A program made the position numbers and the translations under genes. From NCBI RefSeq assembly GCF_900099765.1, contig NZ_FNDX01000008.1:124001-188000 (forward strand): DNA of 64,000 nucleotides. Direction: 5' to 3'. The DNA is from Paenibacillus typhae. Its GTDB lineage: Bacteria > Bacillota > Bacilli > Paenibacillales > Paenibacillaceae. Shown here in pieces: positions 45,433 through 53,438 of this stretch; the stretch's first letter is position 1, and every line of letters starts with the position of its first letter. Under the pieces are notes generated by a model. The model saw only the letters and a program-made list of their open reading frames with translations. It did no database searches and had not been told where the DNA came from.

Positions 45433-46449
45433 TTATTGGGCCTGCTGATTGAGGTCGAGATTACCGTCATATACAGCCTTGATCACCTGCTCAATGTTGG
45501 CGTCCTCCATCCGGAAGTCAATCACCTCGCCATGGCGCATCACCCGGCTGACCACATCGCTTGCAGTATATTCATACCGGTCAAAGGCAACGGAGAATTC
45601 CTGATCATTCTGCAGCGTAAACCTGATCCCGGGAGTCCGGTTCAGCTCTGCGAACAGCTCCGGCATTGGCGAGCCAACCTGGAAAAAGATAATCCGGCTG
45701 CGGGCAAAACGCGACTTCACCTCGCTCAGGCTGCCGTCATAAATAATCCTGCCGTGGTCGATGATAATCAGCCGTCTGCAGAGATCCTCAATGTCGCCGA
45801 GATCGTGGGTGGTGAGCATGACGGTTGTCTGCTGCTCGTGGTTGATTTTTTTGATGAATTCGCGGATCTTCTGCTTTACGGACACATCAAGCCCGATCGT
45901 CGGCTCGTCGAGATAGACAATGGGCGGGTTATGTAAGAGGGCTGCGGCCAGATCGGCGCGCATGCGCTGCCCCAGCGAGAGCTTCCGGGCGGATAAGTGA
46001 ATAAATTCATTCATGCCCAGGAGTTCAATAAACTGCTCCAGATTATTCCGGTAGACCGGATCAGGGATCTGGTAAATATCCTTCAGCAGCGAAAAGGATT
46101 CGACAATCGGGATGTCCCACCACAGCTGGGTGCGCTGGCCGAAGACGGCGCCGATTCTTGCGGCGTTCTCCATTCTTTTTTTGTACGGATTGATACCGTT
46201 TACAGAAATGCTGCCCCCGGACGGCTTCAGGATGCCGCTCAGCATCTTGATTGTTGTAGACTTCCCGGCACCGTTTGGTCCTACATACGCGACAGTTTCT
46301 CCGGTTTCGATACTGAGATCCAGTGGATGAACAGCCACTTTTGTAATATTTCTGGGGGTGACGAGATGCTTGAGCGCGCCTTTCAGACCCGGCTCTTTCA
46401 CAGCCTGCACAAAGGACTTGGTGAGTCCACGGGCTTCTATAATACTCAA
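45433..46449 (-). CDS. ABC transporter ATP-binding protein of the DUF990-type exporter
   Basis: A 338-residue ATPase with Walker A GPNGAGKST, signature LSLGQRMRADLAAALLHNP (LSLGQ form) and Walker B IVYLDEPTIGLD. An N-terminal insert (KEPGLKGALKHLVTPRN) is typical of this exporter group. TTG 46449 has AAAGGAGG seven bases upstream; an ATG eight codons earlier lies on the wrong side of that site. It runs divergently from the GAF-LuxR regulator at 46622. Confidence 0.9.
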   Translation of the reverse strand: MSIIEARGLTKSFVQAVKEPGLKGALKHLVTPRNITKVAVHPLDLSIETGETVAYVGPNGAGKSTTIKMLSGILKPSGGSISVNGINPYKKRMENAARIGAVFGQRTQLWWDIPIVESFSLLKDIYQIPDPVYRNNLEQFIELLGMNEFIHLSARKLSLGQRMRADLAAALLHNPPIVYLDEPTIGLDVSVKQKIREFIKKINHEQQTTVMLTTHDLGDIEDLCRRLIIIDHGRIIYDGSLSEVKSRFARSRIIFFQVGSPMPELFAELNRTPGIRFTLQNDQEFSVAFDRYEYTASDVVSRVMRHGEVIDFRMEDANIEQVIKAVYDGNLDLNQQAQ

Positions 46450-46560
46450 GGCGATTCCTCCTTTACTCTTCATGATTGTGATGATTATGATTCTCTGACA
46501 AAAGCCATGTTCAAATATAGCACTTGACCGGTGTCGAAAACTGGCGGAATAGATCAGAAA

Positions 46561-46589
46561 CTGAAAAATAGTTTTTTACGTACTATAAT
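46561..46589 (+). promoter_or_regulatory. Likely promoter of the GAF-LuxR regulator gene
   Basis: CTGAAA (46561-46566), 17-bp spacer, perfect TATAAT (46584-46589), about 32 bases before the TTG start. The same short gap must also hold the promoter of the divergent ABC operon, so shared regulation is plausible. Confidence 0.5.
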
Positions 46590-46621
46590 AGGTAGAATAG
46601 GGTGCGACTGGGGGGATTGTT

Positions 46622-47419
46622 TTGAGTACCTACGAAAAGACCAGAGCCTGGTGCCGGCCTGCTGACCTGCCGGAAGAACGGCTTGCATTATTCCGCCAAA
46701 GGTTGAGCGGTGGCCTGACCAGGAAGGGTTCAGATAGGAAGCCGGAGGAACAGATCTACCATGAGGCCATGATCGCTTCCATCCGCAGCGAGATGAACAG
46801 GATCGGGAGCTTTATCTCCATTCCGTATGCCGTATTTCTGACAGACCGGGCTGGGGTCATTCTGGAACTGGTATGCTCTTCGCCGGAGCTTCGTGAGGAG
46901 CTGATCAGGACGGAGTTTGGTACAGGGGTCAGCCTGTGCAGGCAGCATTCGGGTCTGAATGCGGTGTCGCTGGCGATGGAGATGGACTGCATCGGTGTCG
47001 TACGCGGCGATGAGCATTCCGATCCGGCCTTTGCAGAATGGAACTGCATCTGTGCACCGCTGCAGGCAGACGGCCGTACCTATGGCTATGTCGATATTTC
47101 TTTTCATAAAAAAGAGCAGATCGAATTCGCCATTCCCTTTGTACAGCAGATTGCGGAGAACATCACGGGGAAGTGGATGGAGCGCAATCCGGCAATCCGT
47201 GAATACCGGCTGGAGTCCAGACTGCAGCATTATAAGCTGAGTGCGCGTGAGCAGGATGTAGCCCGGCAGTGGCTGCTGGAGCGTAGCGCGCTGCACATAT
47301 CCAATGAGCTGGGGATCAGCGAAGGTACGGTCAGAAACGTACTGAAGAATATTTACAGTAAAATGCGGGTGAGCGATAGATTGCAGTTTATTAAGAAGCT
47401 TACAGGCGATATAGATTGA
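46622..47419 (+). CDS. GAF-domain LuxR-type transcription regulator
   Basis: A 265-residue regulator. Residues ~40-180 look like the GAF domain of AcoR-type sigma-54 activators (FGTGVSLC...GLNAVSLAMEM, RGDEHSDPAFAEWNCICAPL). Residues ~205-260 form a LuxR-type helix-turn-helix (LSAREQDVARQWLLERSALHISNELGISEGTVRNVL). No AAA+ domain is present, so it should act with ordinary RNA polymerase. TTG start with GGGGGG six bases upstream. Its ligand is unknown; the divergent exporter is the obvious target. Confidence 0.78.
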   Translation: MSTYEKTRAWCRPADLPEERLALFRQRLSGGLTRKGSDRKPEEQIYHEAMIASIRSEMNRIGSFISIPYAVFLTDRAGVILELVCSSPELREELIRTEFGTGVSLCRQHSGLNAVSLAMEMDCIGVVRGDEHSDPAFAEWNCICAPLQADGRTYGYVDISFHKKEQIEFAIPFVQQIAENITGKWMERNPAIREYRLESRLQHYKLSAREQDVARQWLLERSALHISNELGISEGTVRNVLKNIYSKMRVSDRLQFIKKLTGDID

Positions 47420-47456
47420 AGTGATATTTTAAATTAAGTCTGGTCGTGACTACGAA

Positions 47457-47582
47457 GAATGTTTGGACTTCCGGCCGCTGTTGTCTGCAGATTTCTTGAT
47501 TTGTACCGCTGTTCGCGGTTGAAATCCGCAGACAAAGGCGGACGCATCCGCTCCTACAGTTCCAAAATTCCCCTCCGCCACT
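47457..47582 (-). repeat. Structured dispersed repeat, copy C (inverted)
   Basis: A 126-bp copy on the opposite strand from copies A and B. Read on the minus strand, the long stem is GTCTGCGGATTTC with GAAATCTGCAGAC. A G-C pair replaces the T-A pair of copies A and B at the fifth position, so pairing is kept. It lies 38 bp after the regulator gene and before a terminator. Confidence 0.88.
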
Positions 47583-47642
47583 TTTCCTTAATTGTTTATA
47601 TCAAGTTCTATCCATTTAGGTAAGTGGGATGGCATATAAAAA

Positions 47643-47678
47643 GGCCCGGATATGTGAATATCCGGGCCGCCTTTTTTT
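47643..47678. terminator. Bidirectional terminator between the regulator gene and gcvPB
   Basis: A perfect 11-bp stem GGCCCGGATAT / ATATCCGGGCC with loop GTGA, T run downstream on the plus strand and an A run upstream (a T run for the minus strand). It closes the gcv operon. Confidence 0.88.
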
Positions 47679-47687
47679 ATTATTGGG

Positions 47688-49148
47688 TTAACCGCAAGAG
47701 CAGTTCAGCACCGGCTTGCGCGCAGCCTGGGTTTCATCCAGACGGCTGATTTCGGTCGTGTGCGGAGCGTTGATGACGATCTCCGGTGTCTCCTGGGCTT
47801 CCTTGACGATTCTAATCATCGTTTCGATGAAGCCGTCGAGCGTTTCCTTGCTTTCGGTCTCGGTCGGCTCAATCATCATGCACTCTTCGACGGTGAGCGG
47901 GAAGTAGACAGTAGGCGGGTGGTAGCCGAAGTCGAGCAGCCGTTTGGCTACATCCAGCGTACGCACCCCGTATTGCTTGAGATTGCGGCCGGACATGACG
48001 AACTCATGCTTGCAGACGCCAGGGTACGGGATTTCAAAATACGGCGCCAGCCGGTGCATCATATAATTGGCGTTCAGCACGGCGTTCTCGGATACCTCGC
48101 GCAGGCCGTCCGGACCGTAGGTGCGGATGTAGGCGTAGGCACGGACGAGAATGCCGAAGTTGCCGTAAAAAGCTTTGACCCGGCCGATGGATTCCGGTCC
48201 CCCGTAGTTCAGCGAGAAGCTGTTGTCTTCGTTCTGGACAACAGTTGGCTGCGGGAGGAACGGGATCAGGATCGACTTCACACCGACAGGTCCGGCTCCC
48301 GGGCCGCCGCCGCCGTGCGGGGTGCTCATTGTTTTGTGCAGATTCAAGTGGACCACGTCGAAGCCCATATCGCCCGGACGGGTAATGCCCATAATCGCAT
48401 TGGAGTTTGCGCCATCGTAATACAGCAGGCCGCCTGCTTCGTGAACAATCTCGGCGATCTCGACAATCTGCGTCTCGAACAGGCCGAGCGTACTCGGGTT
48501 AGTGAGCATCAGTGCAGCCGTGTCGCTGCCGACTGCAGCCTTCAGGGCTTCCAGATCCACCATGCCTTTGGCGTTGGACGGGATCGTTACGGTTTCAAGT
48601 CCGGCAGCTGCGGCGCTGGCCGGGTTGGTGCCGTGCGAAGAGTCCGGCACAATAACCTTCGTGCGTTTCTCGCCGCGGCTCTCGTGGTAGGCGCGGATCA
48701 TCATCAGGCCGGTCCATTCCCCGTGAGCGCCGGCAGCAGGCTGAAGGGAGACGGCATCCATGCCGGTCAGGGCGGCCAGATCTTTTTGCAGAGTATACAT
48801 TAATTCAAGGGCACCCTGAATGCTCTCTTCCGGCTGGTACGGATGAATCTTGGCCAGACCCGGGAAGCGGGCAACATCCTCATTAATCTTCGGATTGTAT
48901 TTCATCGTACAGGAGCCGAGCGGGTAGAAGCCGTTATCGACACCGAAGTTGCGGCGGGAGAGGGCAGTGTAGTGGCGGATGACATCCACTTCAGACACTT
49001 CCGGCAGAAGCACAGGCTCGCTGCGCAACAGACCGGCCGGGATCAGCGAATCAATGGCCTCCTCCTCAGGAACATCGCACACAGGCAGGGAATAGGCTGA
49101 GCGGCCGGGACGGCTAAGCTCAAAAATCAGACTTTGTTCCGGTTTCAT
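47688..49148 (-). CDS. gcvPB: Glycine dehydrogenase (decarboxylating) subunit 2
   Basis: The C-terminal half of the split P-protein of the glycine cleavage system; it holds the PLP lysine (Lys272 in [15 protein letters not shown]). With GcvPA it decarboxylates glycine and loads the aminomethyl group on lipoyl-GcvH. 486 residues; [10 protein letters not shown] is also diagnostic. The start overlaps the gcvPA stop by four bases. The C-terminus ends in CSCG, a short cysteine tail of unknown meaning. Last gene of gcvT-gcvPA-gcvPB. Confidence 0.97.
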   Translation of the reverse strand: MKPEQSLIFELSRPGRSAYSLPVCDVPEEEAIDSLIPAGLLRSEPVLLPEVSEVDVIRHYTALSRRNFGVDNGFYPLGSCTMKYNPKINEDVARFPGLAKIHPYQPEESIQGALELMYTLQKDLAALTGMDAVSLQPAAGAHGEWTGLMMIRAYHESRGEKRTKVIVPDSSHGTNPASAAAAGLETVTIPSNAKGMVDLEALKAAVGSDTAALMLTNPSTLGLFETQIVEIAEIVHEAGGLLYYDGANSNAIMGITRPGDMGFDVVHLNLHKTMSTPHGGGGPGAGPVGVKSILIPFLPQPTVVQNEDNSFSLNYGGPESIGRVKAFYGNFGILVRAYAYIRTYGPDGLREVSENAVLNANYMMHRLAPYFEIPYPGVCKHEFVMSGRNLKQYGVRTLDVAKRLLDFGYHPPTVYFPLTVEECMMIEPTETESKETLDGFIETMIRIVKEAQETPEIVINAPHTTEISRLDETQAARKPVLNCSCG

Positions 49149-50497
49149 AAACAGCCCTCCAGTACAGTTGCGAATTGGTCTATTTCCGACTTGCTTCTTT
49201 TCTCTGTAACGGCAACCAGCATATGTCCGGCCAGCTCCGGATAATCACGGCCGAGATCGTAGCCGCCGAGATAGCCTTCCTTAACAAGCTTTGAATTGAT
49301 TTCGCTGACATTGCTTCCCTCAGGAAGCTTCAGCACGAATTCATTGAAGAACGGGGCAGTGAACGCCGGAGCAGCGCCTGTAAGCTCTCCAAGCTTGCCG
49401 GCAGCATAATGGCTCTTGCGGATATTCAGCTCGCCGACCTCACGCATGCCCTCTTTTCCCATAACAGACAGGTAGACGGAAGCGCAGAGCGCCAGCAGCG
49501 CCTGGTTGGAGCAGATGTTGGAGGTCGCCTTTTCACGGCGGATATGCTGTTCACGGGCCTGAAGAGTAAGAACAAAACCGCGTTTACCGTTACGGTCAAC
49601 GGTCTGGCCGACGATCCGGCCCGGCATCCGGCGCATCAGCGGCTCCGCTACAGCGAAGAATCCGCAGGTCGGGCCGCCAAGCGAAGCTGGAATACCCAGC
49701 GGCTGTGCGTCACCGACTACAATGTCGGCTCCGAGCTTGCCCGGCGTTTCCAGAACGCCCAGTGCCAGCGGGTTGGCGCTGACTACAAGCAGTCCTTTGA
49801 CGGAGTGAATCAGCGGTTCGATTGCGCCAAGGTCTTCAATAGCTCCGAAGAAGTTCGGAGACTGTACCAGCACAGCTGCGGTATCTCCGTCGATCGCTTC
49901 AGCCAGCTTGGCCTGATCGGTAACCCCGTCTTTATAATCAATTTCCACAACCTCCAGGCCCCAGGCACCGGCCGATGTAGCCAGTACTTGGCGGGCTTCC
50001 GGGTGTACGGTACGGGAAACAATCAGTTTTTTGCGTTTGGTAGCACCTGCGGCAAGAACTGCTGCCTCTGCAAAAGCAGTGGCGCCGTCGTACATACTGG
50101 CGTTGGCTACCTTCATGCCGGTAAGCTCACAGATGTAGGATTGAAACTCGAATATCGCCTGCAGCTCGCCCTGGCTGATCTCCGGCTGATACGGGGTATA
50201 AGCCGTATAGAATTCCGAACGGGAAATCACGTGGTTGATAACAACCGGGATATGGTGATCATAGATTCCGGCGCCGAGGAAGCTGGCGTGGGTATCGAAA
50301 TTGGCATTTTTGTCGGCCAGCTCCTTCATATGGCGGAGCAGTGCGTATTCATCCAGCGCCTCCGACATCGGCATGGTGCCCTGGTAACGGACAGACTGCG
50401 GAATATCGATAAACAGCTCTTCCATGGACTGAATTCCGACGGCTTCCATCATCTCCTGGCGGTCCTGCTCAGTCATAGGCAGATAGCGGTGCTTCAT
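49145..50497 (-). CDS. gcvPA: Glycine dehydrogenase (decarboxylating) subunit 1
   Basis: The N-terminal half of the split P-protein, 450 residues, with [10 protein letters not shown] at the start, [12 protein letters not shown], and a large PLP-fold domain lacking the cofactor lysine. It forms an alpha2-beta2 enzyme with GcvPB. It overlaps gcvT by four bases upstream and gcvPB by four downstream, so all three genes are translationally coupled. Confidence 0.97.
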   Translation of the reverse strand: MKHRYLPMTEQDRQEMMEAVGIQSMEELFIDIPQSVRYQGTMPMSEALDEYALLRHMKELADKNANFDTHASFLGAGIYDHHIPVVINHVISRSEFYTAYTPYQPEISQGELQAIFEFQSYICELTGMKVANASMYDGATAFAEAAVLAAGATKRKKLIVSRTVHPEARQVLATSAGAWGLEVVEIDYKDGVTDQAKLAEAIDGDTAAVLVQSPNFFGAIEDLGAIEPLIHSVKGLLVVSANPLALGVLETPGKLGADIVVGDAQPLGIPASLGGPTCGFFAVAEPLMRRMPGRIVGQTVDRNGKRGFVLTLQAREQHIRREKATSNICSNQALLALCASVYLSVMGKEGMREVGELNIRKSHYAAGKLGELTGAAPAFTAPFFNEFVLKLPEGSNVSEINSKLVKEGYLGGYDLGRDYPELAGHMLVAVTEKRSKSEIDQFATVLEGCL

Positions 50498-51618
50498 TGC
50501 GGCTTCACTCCTTGGCTCTTTTTATAAAACGGTGCTTTGACCACAGCGGCCTTAAGCTGCTTCCCGCGGATCTCTACGTAAACCTCTGTGCCGATTTCAC
50601 TGTAGGCTGTATCAATCAGTGCAAGCCCCAGGTTGCGCTTCAGCGTCGGCGACTGGGTTCCGGTTGTTACTTCGCCGATCTTTACTCCGTCTGCGAAGAC
50701 GGGGTAGTGGGAACGCGGAATCCCGCGGTCAATCATCTCCAGCCCGACCAGGCGGCGGGGCAGGCCGGCTTCTTTCTGTTTCACCAGCGCATCCTTGCCG
50801 ATGAAGCCGGCTTTGTCCAGCTTGACGAAGAACTGCACGCCCGCTTCCAGCGGGGTGATCTCTGCCGACAGCTCCTGGCCGTACAGCGGCAGCTTCGCCT
50901 CGAAGCGGAGCGTGTCGCGTGCGCCAAGACCGGCCGGCATCAGGCCGTGCGGAGCACCGGCTGCAAGCAGGCCGTTCCACAAAGCGGCGGCTGTGTCCAC
51001 CGGGGCGTACAGCTCAAAGCCGTCTTCGCCGGTGTAGCCGGTACGGGAGAGCAGGACTTCTGCGCCGCATACTTCAGCTTTTTCGATGAAGTGGAATGGT
51101 TTAAGGTCAGCGACGTTTGCGGAGGTAACCTCACGGAGAATCGTTTCTGCCAGCGGCCCTTGCAGTGCTAGCAGGAGGGTATCCTCCGAGACATTTTTCA
51201 GGCTTACACCGCTGAATTCGTCAGTAAGATGCTCCTGCAGCCACTGAAAGTCCTTGTCGATGTTCGAGGCATTGACGACAAGCATATAGCGCTCTTCACC
51301 AAGGCGGTAGACAAGAAGGTCATCAACGACTCCGCCGTTTGGATACAGCATAAGGGTGTACTGTGCCGCACCGTCAGTCAGCCGGCTGACATCGTTCGTC
51401 GTCATCTTTTGCAGAAAAGCCTCTGAGCCGCTCCCGCTGACCATGAATTCCCCCATATGCGAGACATCGAATAGTCCCGCCTGCTGGCGGACTGCTTCAT
51501 GCTCCTTGACGATCCCTGTAAACTGCACCGGCAGCTCCCAGCCGCCGAAATCAATGCATCTGGCCTCCGCATAGGCGGAATAAAGGCTGTAAAAAGGCGT
51601 TCTCTTCAAAGCATCCAT
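50494..51618 (-). CDS. gcvT: Aminomethyltransferase (glycine cleavage T-protein)
   Basis: A 374-residue T-protein. It releases ammonia from aminomethyl-lipoyl GcvH and passes the one-carbon unit to tetrahydrofolate. [12 protein letters not shown] and the catalytic-site [18 protein letters not shown] are visible. GGGGAG lies eight bases before the ATG. First gene of the operon behind the glycine riboswitch; the leader from riboswitch terminator to start is about 85 bases. Confidence 0.97.
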   Translation of the reverse strand: MDALKRTPFYSLYSAYAEARCIDFGGWELPVQFTGIVKEHEAVRQQAGLFDVSHMGEFMVSGSGSEAFLQKMTTNDVSRLTDGAAQYTLMLYPNGGVVDDLLVYRLGEERYMLVVNASNIDKDFQWLQEHLTDEFSGVSLKNVSEDTLLLALQGPLAETILREVTSANVADLKPFHFIEKAEVCGAEVLLSRTGYTGEDGFELYAPVDTAAALWNGLLAAGAPHGLMPAGLGARDTLRFEAKLPLYGQELSAEITPLEAGVQFFVKLDKAGFIGKDALVKQKEAGLPRRLVGLEMIDRGIPRSHYPVFADGVKIGEVTTGTQSPTLKRNLGLALIDTAYSEIGTEVYVEIRGKQLKAAVVKAPFYKKSQGVKPQ

Positions 51619-51703
51619 GTGCTCACTCCCCTGATCTGATTACACACAAGCCAAAGCGGCTGTTCCGTGCCCGTCCGGGCCGGCACCTGTCTAATATGAC
51701 AAC

Positions 51704-51772
51704 AAAAAAAGGACAGAACGGTCGCTAAAATACACACTTAACGTGCATAAATAGCGTTCCGCTCTGTCCTTT
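51704..51772 (-). terminator. Glycine-riboswitch expression-platform terminator
   Basis: On the minus strand AAAGGACAGAGCGG pairs with CCGTTCTGTCCTTT and an inner TAGCG/CGCTA extends the stem; seven Ts follow. The 5' arm overlaps the end of aptamer II (CTCTCAGGTACAAAGGACAGAG), so glycine binding would sequester it and allow read-through into gcvT, as in the known glycine ON switch. Confidence 0.88.
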
Positions 51773-51953
51773 GTACCTGAGAGTTACCCCGCCCGGAGCT
51801 ATTCGGCAGGTTTCCCCGTTGGTGATCAGCGCGCTGCGGTGCAGGGACTGATGCTCTCCAGAGATGCGTCCGGCAAAGGTCCTTTTGCCTGAGAGATTCA
51901 CCCGCCCGGGGCTTACTCCTTCGGCGCTGTCTTCGGGAGACAGTCTCTCCCTA
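51762..51953 (-). ncRNA. Tandem glycine riboswitch (two aptamers)
   Basis: Aptamer I (about 51953 down to 51868) has GGGAGAG, GCCGAAGGAGTAAGCC and CTCTCAGGCAAAAGGAC. Aptamer II (about 51862 down to 51762) has CAACGGGGAAACCTGCCG and ACTCTCAGGTACAAAGGAC. A short linker joins them. These are the conserved cores of the Rfam glycine riboswitch. Location ahead of gcvT-gcvPA-gcvPB makes the call secure. Confidence 0.95.
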
Positions 51954-51973
51954 TGCCATCATTCGCAAACCAT

Positions 51974-52002
51974 ATATTATTCCTGAACAATCATGATCTG
52001 AA
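51974..52002 (-). promoter_or_regulatory. Likely promoter of the gcv operon
   Basis: On the minus strand TTCAGA (52002-51997), 17-bp spacer, TAATAT (51979-51974). Transcription would start about 10-20 bases before aptamer I. Confidence 0.5.
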
Positions 52003-52003
52003 G

Positions 52004-52021
52004 CGGCGCTAAGTAGCGCCG
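52004..52021. promoter_or_regulatory. Perfect palindrome just upstream of the gcv promoter
   Basis: CGGCGCTA-AG-TAGCGCCG, 8-bp arms with a two-base centre, directly behind the -35 of the gcv promoter and about 95 bases before the gcvH -35. No T run follows on either strand, so it looks more like a protein-binding operator than a terminator. The binding protein is unknown. Confidence 0.45.
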
Positions 52022-52115
52022 TGCAAATCTGCTGTCTCCATTAAACCGGGTATTGGGCCGCGCGTCAACAAAAAAACGTCAAAAAAACGACAAAATTAAA
52101 TTTCCTGTCAGTTAT

Positions 52116-52144
52116 ATTGACATTGCGCAAGCCGTTATTTTAGT
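52116..52144 (+). promoter_or_regulatory. Candidate gcvH promoter
   Basis: A perfect TTGACA (52116-52121), 17-bp spacer, TTTAGT (52139-52144), about 48 bases before the GcvH start. The -10 is only four of six. Confidence 0.4.
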
Positions 52145-52191
52145 CTATAACTACATTTACAACACCAAATTCGGAAATGAGGCGGCTTGAA

Positions 52192-52584
52192 ATGAGTGAA
52201 GTGTTAGACAACCTGCGGTACAGTGAAGAACACGAATGGGCTCAGCAGGGTGAAGGACGCGTAGTACGGGTCGGGATTACAGATCATGCCCAGCATCTGC
52301 TCGGGGATATCGTGTTTGTGGAGTTTCCTGAAGTAGGAGCTGCTGTTTCCGCCGGTGACAGTGTGGGCAGCATTGAGTCTGTAAAGACAGTTTCCGAATT
52401 ATATTCACCTGTTTCGGGAAAGGTTACACGCATCAACGATGCGCTGGAAGCAAGCCCCGAGCTGCTAAATGACGAGCCTTACAGCGGAGGCTGGATTTTT
52501 GAGCTTGAGCTTGACGGCGAGTACAGCGAGGCTGTAGCCGGACTGCTGGATGCGGCTGCTTACCGTGAACTGATCGGAGAATAA
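52192..52584 (+). CDS. gcvH: Glycine cleavage system H protein
   Basis: A 130-residue lipoyl carrier that shuttles the aminomethyl group between P, T and L proteins. The lipoyl lysine is Lys65 in SIESVKTVSELY; LRYSEEHEW starts the fold. I use the ATG at 52192 because GAGGCGG lies about eight bases upstream; an ATG five codons earlier is also in frame. It is divergent from gcvT-PA-PB and therefore outside the riboswitch, so its supply is controlled separately. GcvH also feeds lipoate metabolism in Firmicutes. Confidence 0.95.
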   Translation: MSEVLDNLRYSEEHEWAQQGEGRVVRVGITDHAQHLLGDIVFVEFPEVGAAVSAGDSVGSIESVKTVSELYSPVSGKVTRINDALEASPELLNDEPYSGGWIFELELDGEYSEAVAGLLDAAAYRELIGE

Positions 52585-52657
52585 CTGGCATACAATTTGT
52601 GCAAATAAAAACAGGTGCCCCTGCCTTCGTCAGATGGAGGAGTACCTGAAATATAGT

Positions 52658-52706
52658 GGCGGAACTTTCTTGCGGCACAATCATGCTGCGCGGGTTCCGC
52701 CTTTTT
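52658..52706 (+). terminator. Terminator after gcvH
   Basis: GGCGGAAC (52658-52665) pairs with GTTCCGCC (52694-52701), with inner GCGGCA/TGCTGC pairing and five Ts. Confidence 0.75.
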
Positions 52707-52727
52707 GTGCTGCCAGTGCAGCCGCCC

Positions 52728-53369
52728 TTAATAAAAGTTGGGGAAGTTGTTAAGCCCAGGGTAAAGATGCGGGGCGATCCGCCATAAAATCGGCAGCAGC
52801 CCCATGGCAATTAGTGCAAATGATATAAGGAGGATCAGAAGCCTGACAGTACGGCTTGGCGGTGCGTTGGGACGAAGTTCAAAACGGTAGGCGCAGATAG
52901 AGTAAAACGGAAATAAAAGTACAGCGGACATACCCATACAGAGTGAAAATTTCACTTCGCCGGCGGCTAAAGGAATCATCTGATCTGGATTATATACAGG
53001 ATTTATCTGCAAAAAAAGCAATAGCAGCGGTACGTAAGCAAGCAGCAGCTGCAGAGGAAAGCAGCGGATGAATCTGGTCTCTGAATGACTGGAAAGTGTC
53101 CACCAATAGGCATACCACGCCAAGGCAAACGCTCCTCCTGCCAGTACATATTGTCCTGCCATCCAGACCAGCTTGCTGGCGGGATAACTGTAGGCAAATT
53201 CCCCCCGGAAAAAATCCTTCGAAGTAAACATGACCAATACATTGGATGTAAAACCAATTCCTGAAGTAATCCAGATTGAGACAAAAGCAGTAATCAGCAG
53301 GGAAATAAACAGCCGGATCGTTCCCCAATAGCGTGAGGAATCAGTTGTTATTTCATGGGTTTTGTTCAT
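52728..53369 (-). CDS. Predicted five-helix membrane protein, function unknown
   Basis: A 213-residue protein I do not recognise. About five hydrophobic segments are visible (~17-37, 68-90, 103-122, 142-160, 175-197), with short polar loops and an aromatic-rich second segment (FALAWYAYWW). It lies about 70 bp after motB on the same strand and may be co-transcribed with motA-motB, but nothing in it suggests a motor role. Confidence 0.7.
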   Translation of the reverse strand: MNKTHEITTDSSRYWGTIRLFISLLITAFVSIWITSGIGFTSNVLVMFTSKDFFRGEFAYSYPASKLVWMAGQYVLAGGAFALAWYAYWWTLSSHSETRFIRCFPLQLLLAYVPLLLLFLQINPVYNPDQMIPLAAGEVKFSLCMGMSAVLLFPFYSICAYRFELRPNAPPSRTVRLLILLISFALIAMGLLPILWRIAPHLYPGLNNFPNFY

Positions 53370-53438
53370 CCGATTTCAGACTCCCAGTCAGCAAATTATA
53401 GATATTACACTCTGCTGATCTCTTGGCTGTAACGTCCG

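Larger units (their letters stand above)
51619..52191. other. Divergent regulatory region between gcvT and gcvH
   Basis: No gene. From right to left on the minus strand: an 8-bp palindrome (52004-52021), a likely promoter (51974-52002), two glycine aptamers (51762-51953), a terminator (51704-51772), then a GC-rich leader to gcvT. On the plus strand an AT-rich patch holds the gcvH promoter (52116-52144). Confidence 0.8.

Noticed and set aside
47760-48803. 347-codon plus-strand frame opposite gcvPB
   Set aside because: Antisense shadow of a well-conserved gene, with no ribosome site or family motif.
49409-50527. 372-codon plus-strand frame opposite gcvPA
   Set aside because: Antisense shadow of gcvPA; no motif, and the coding strand is unambiguous.
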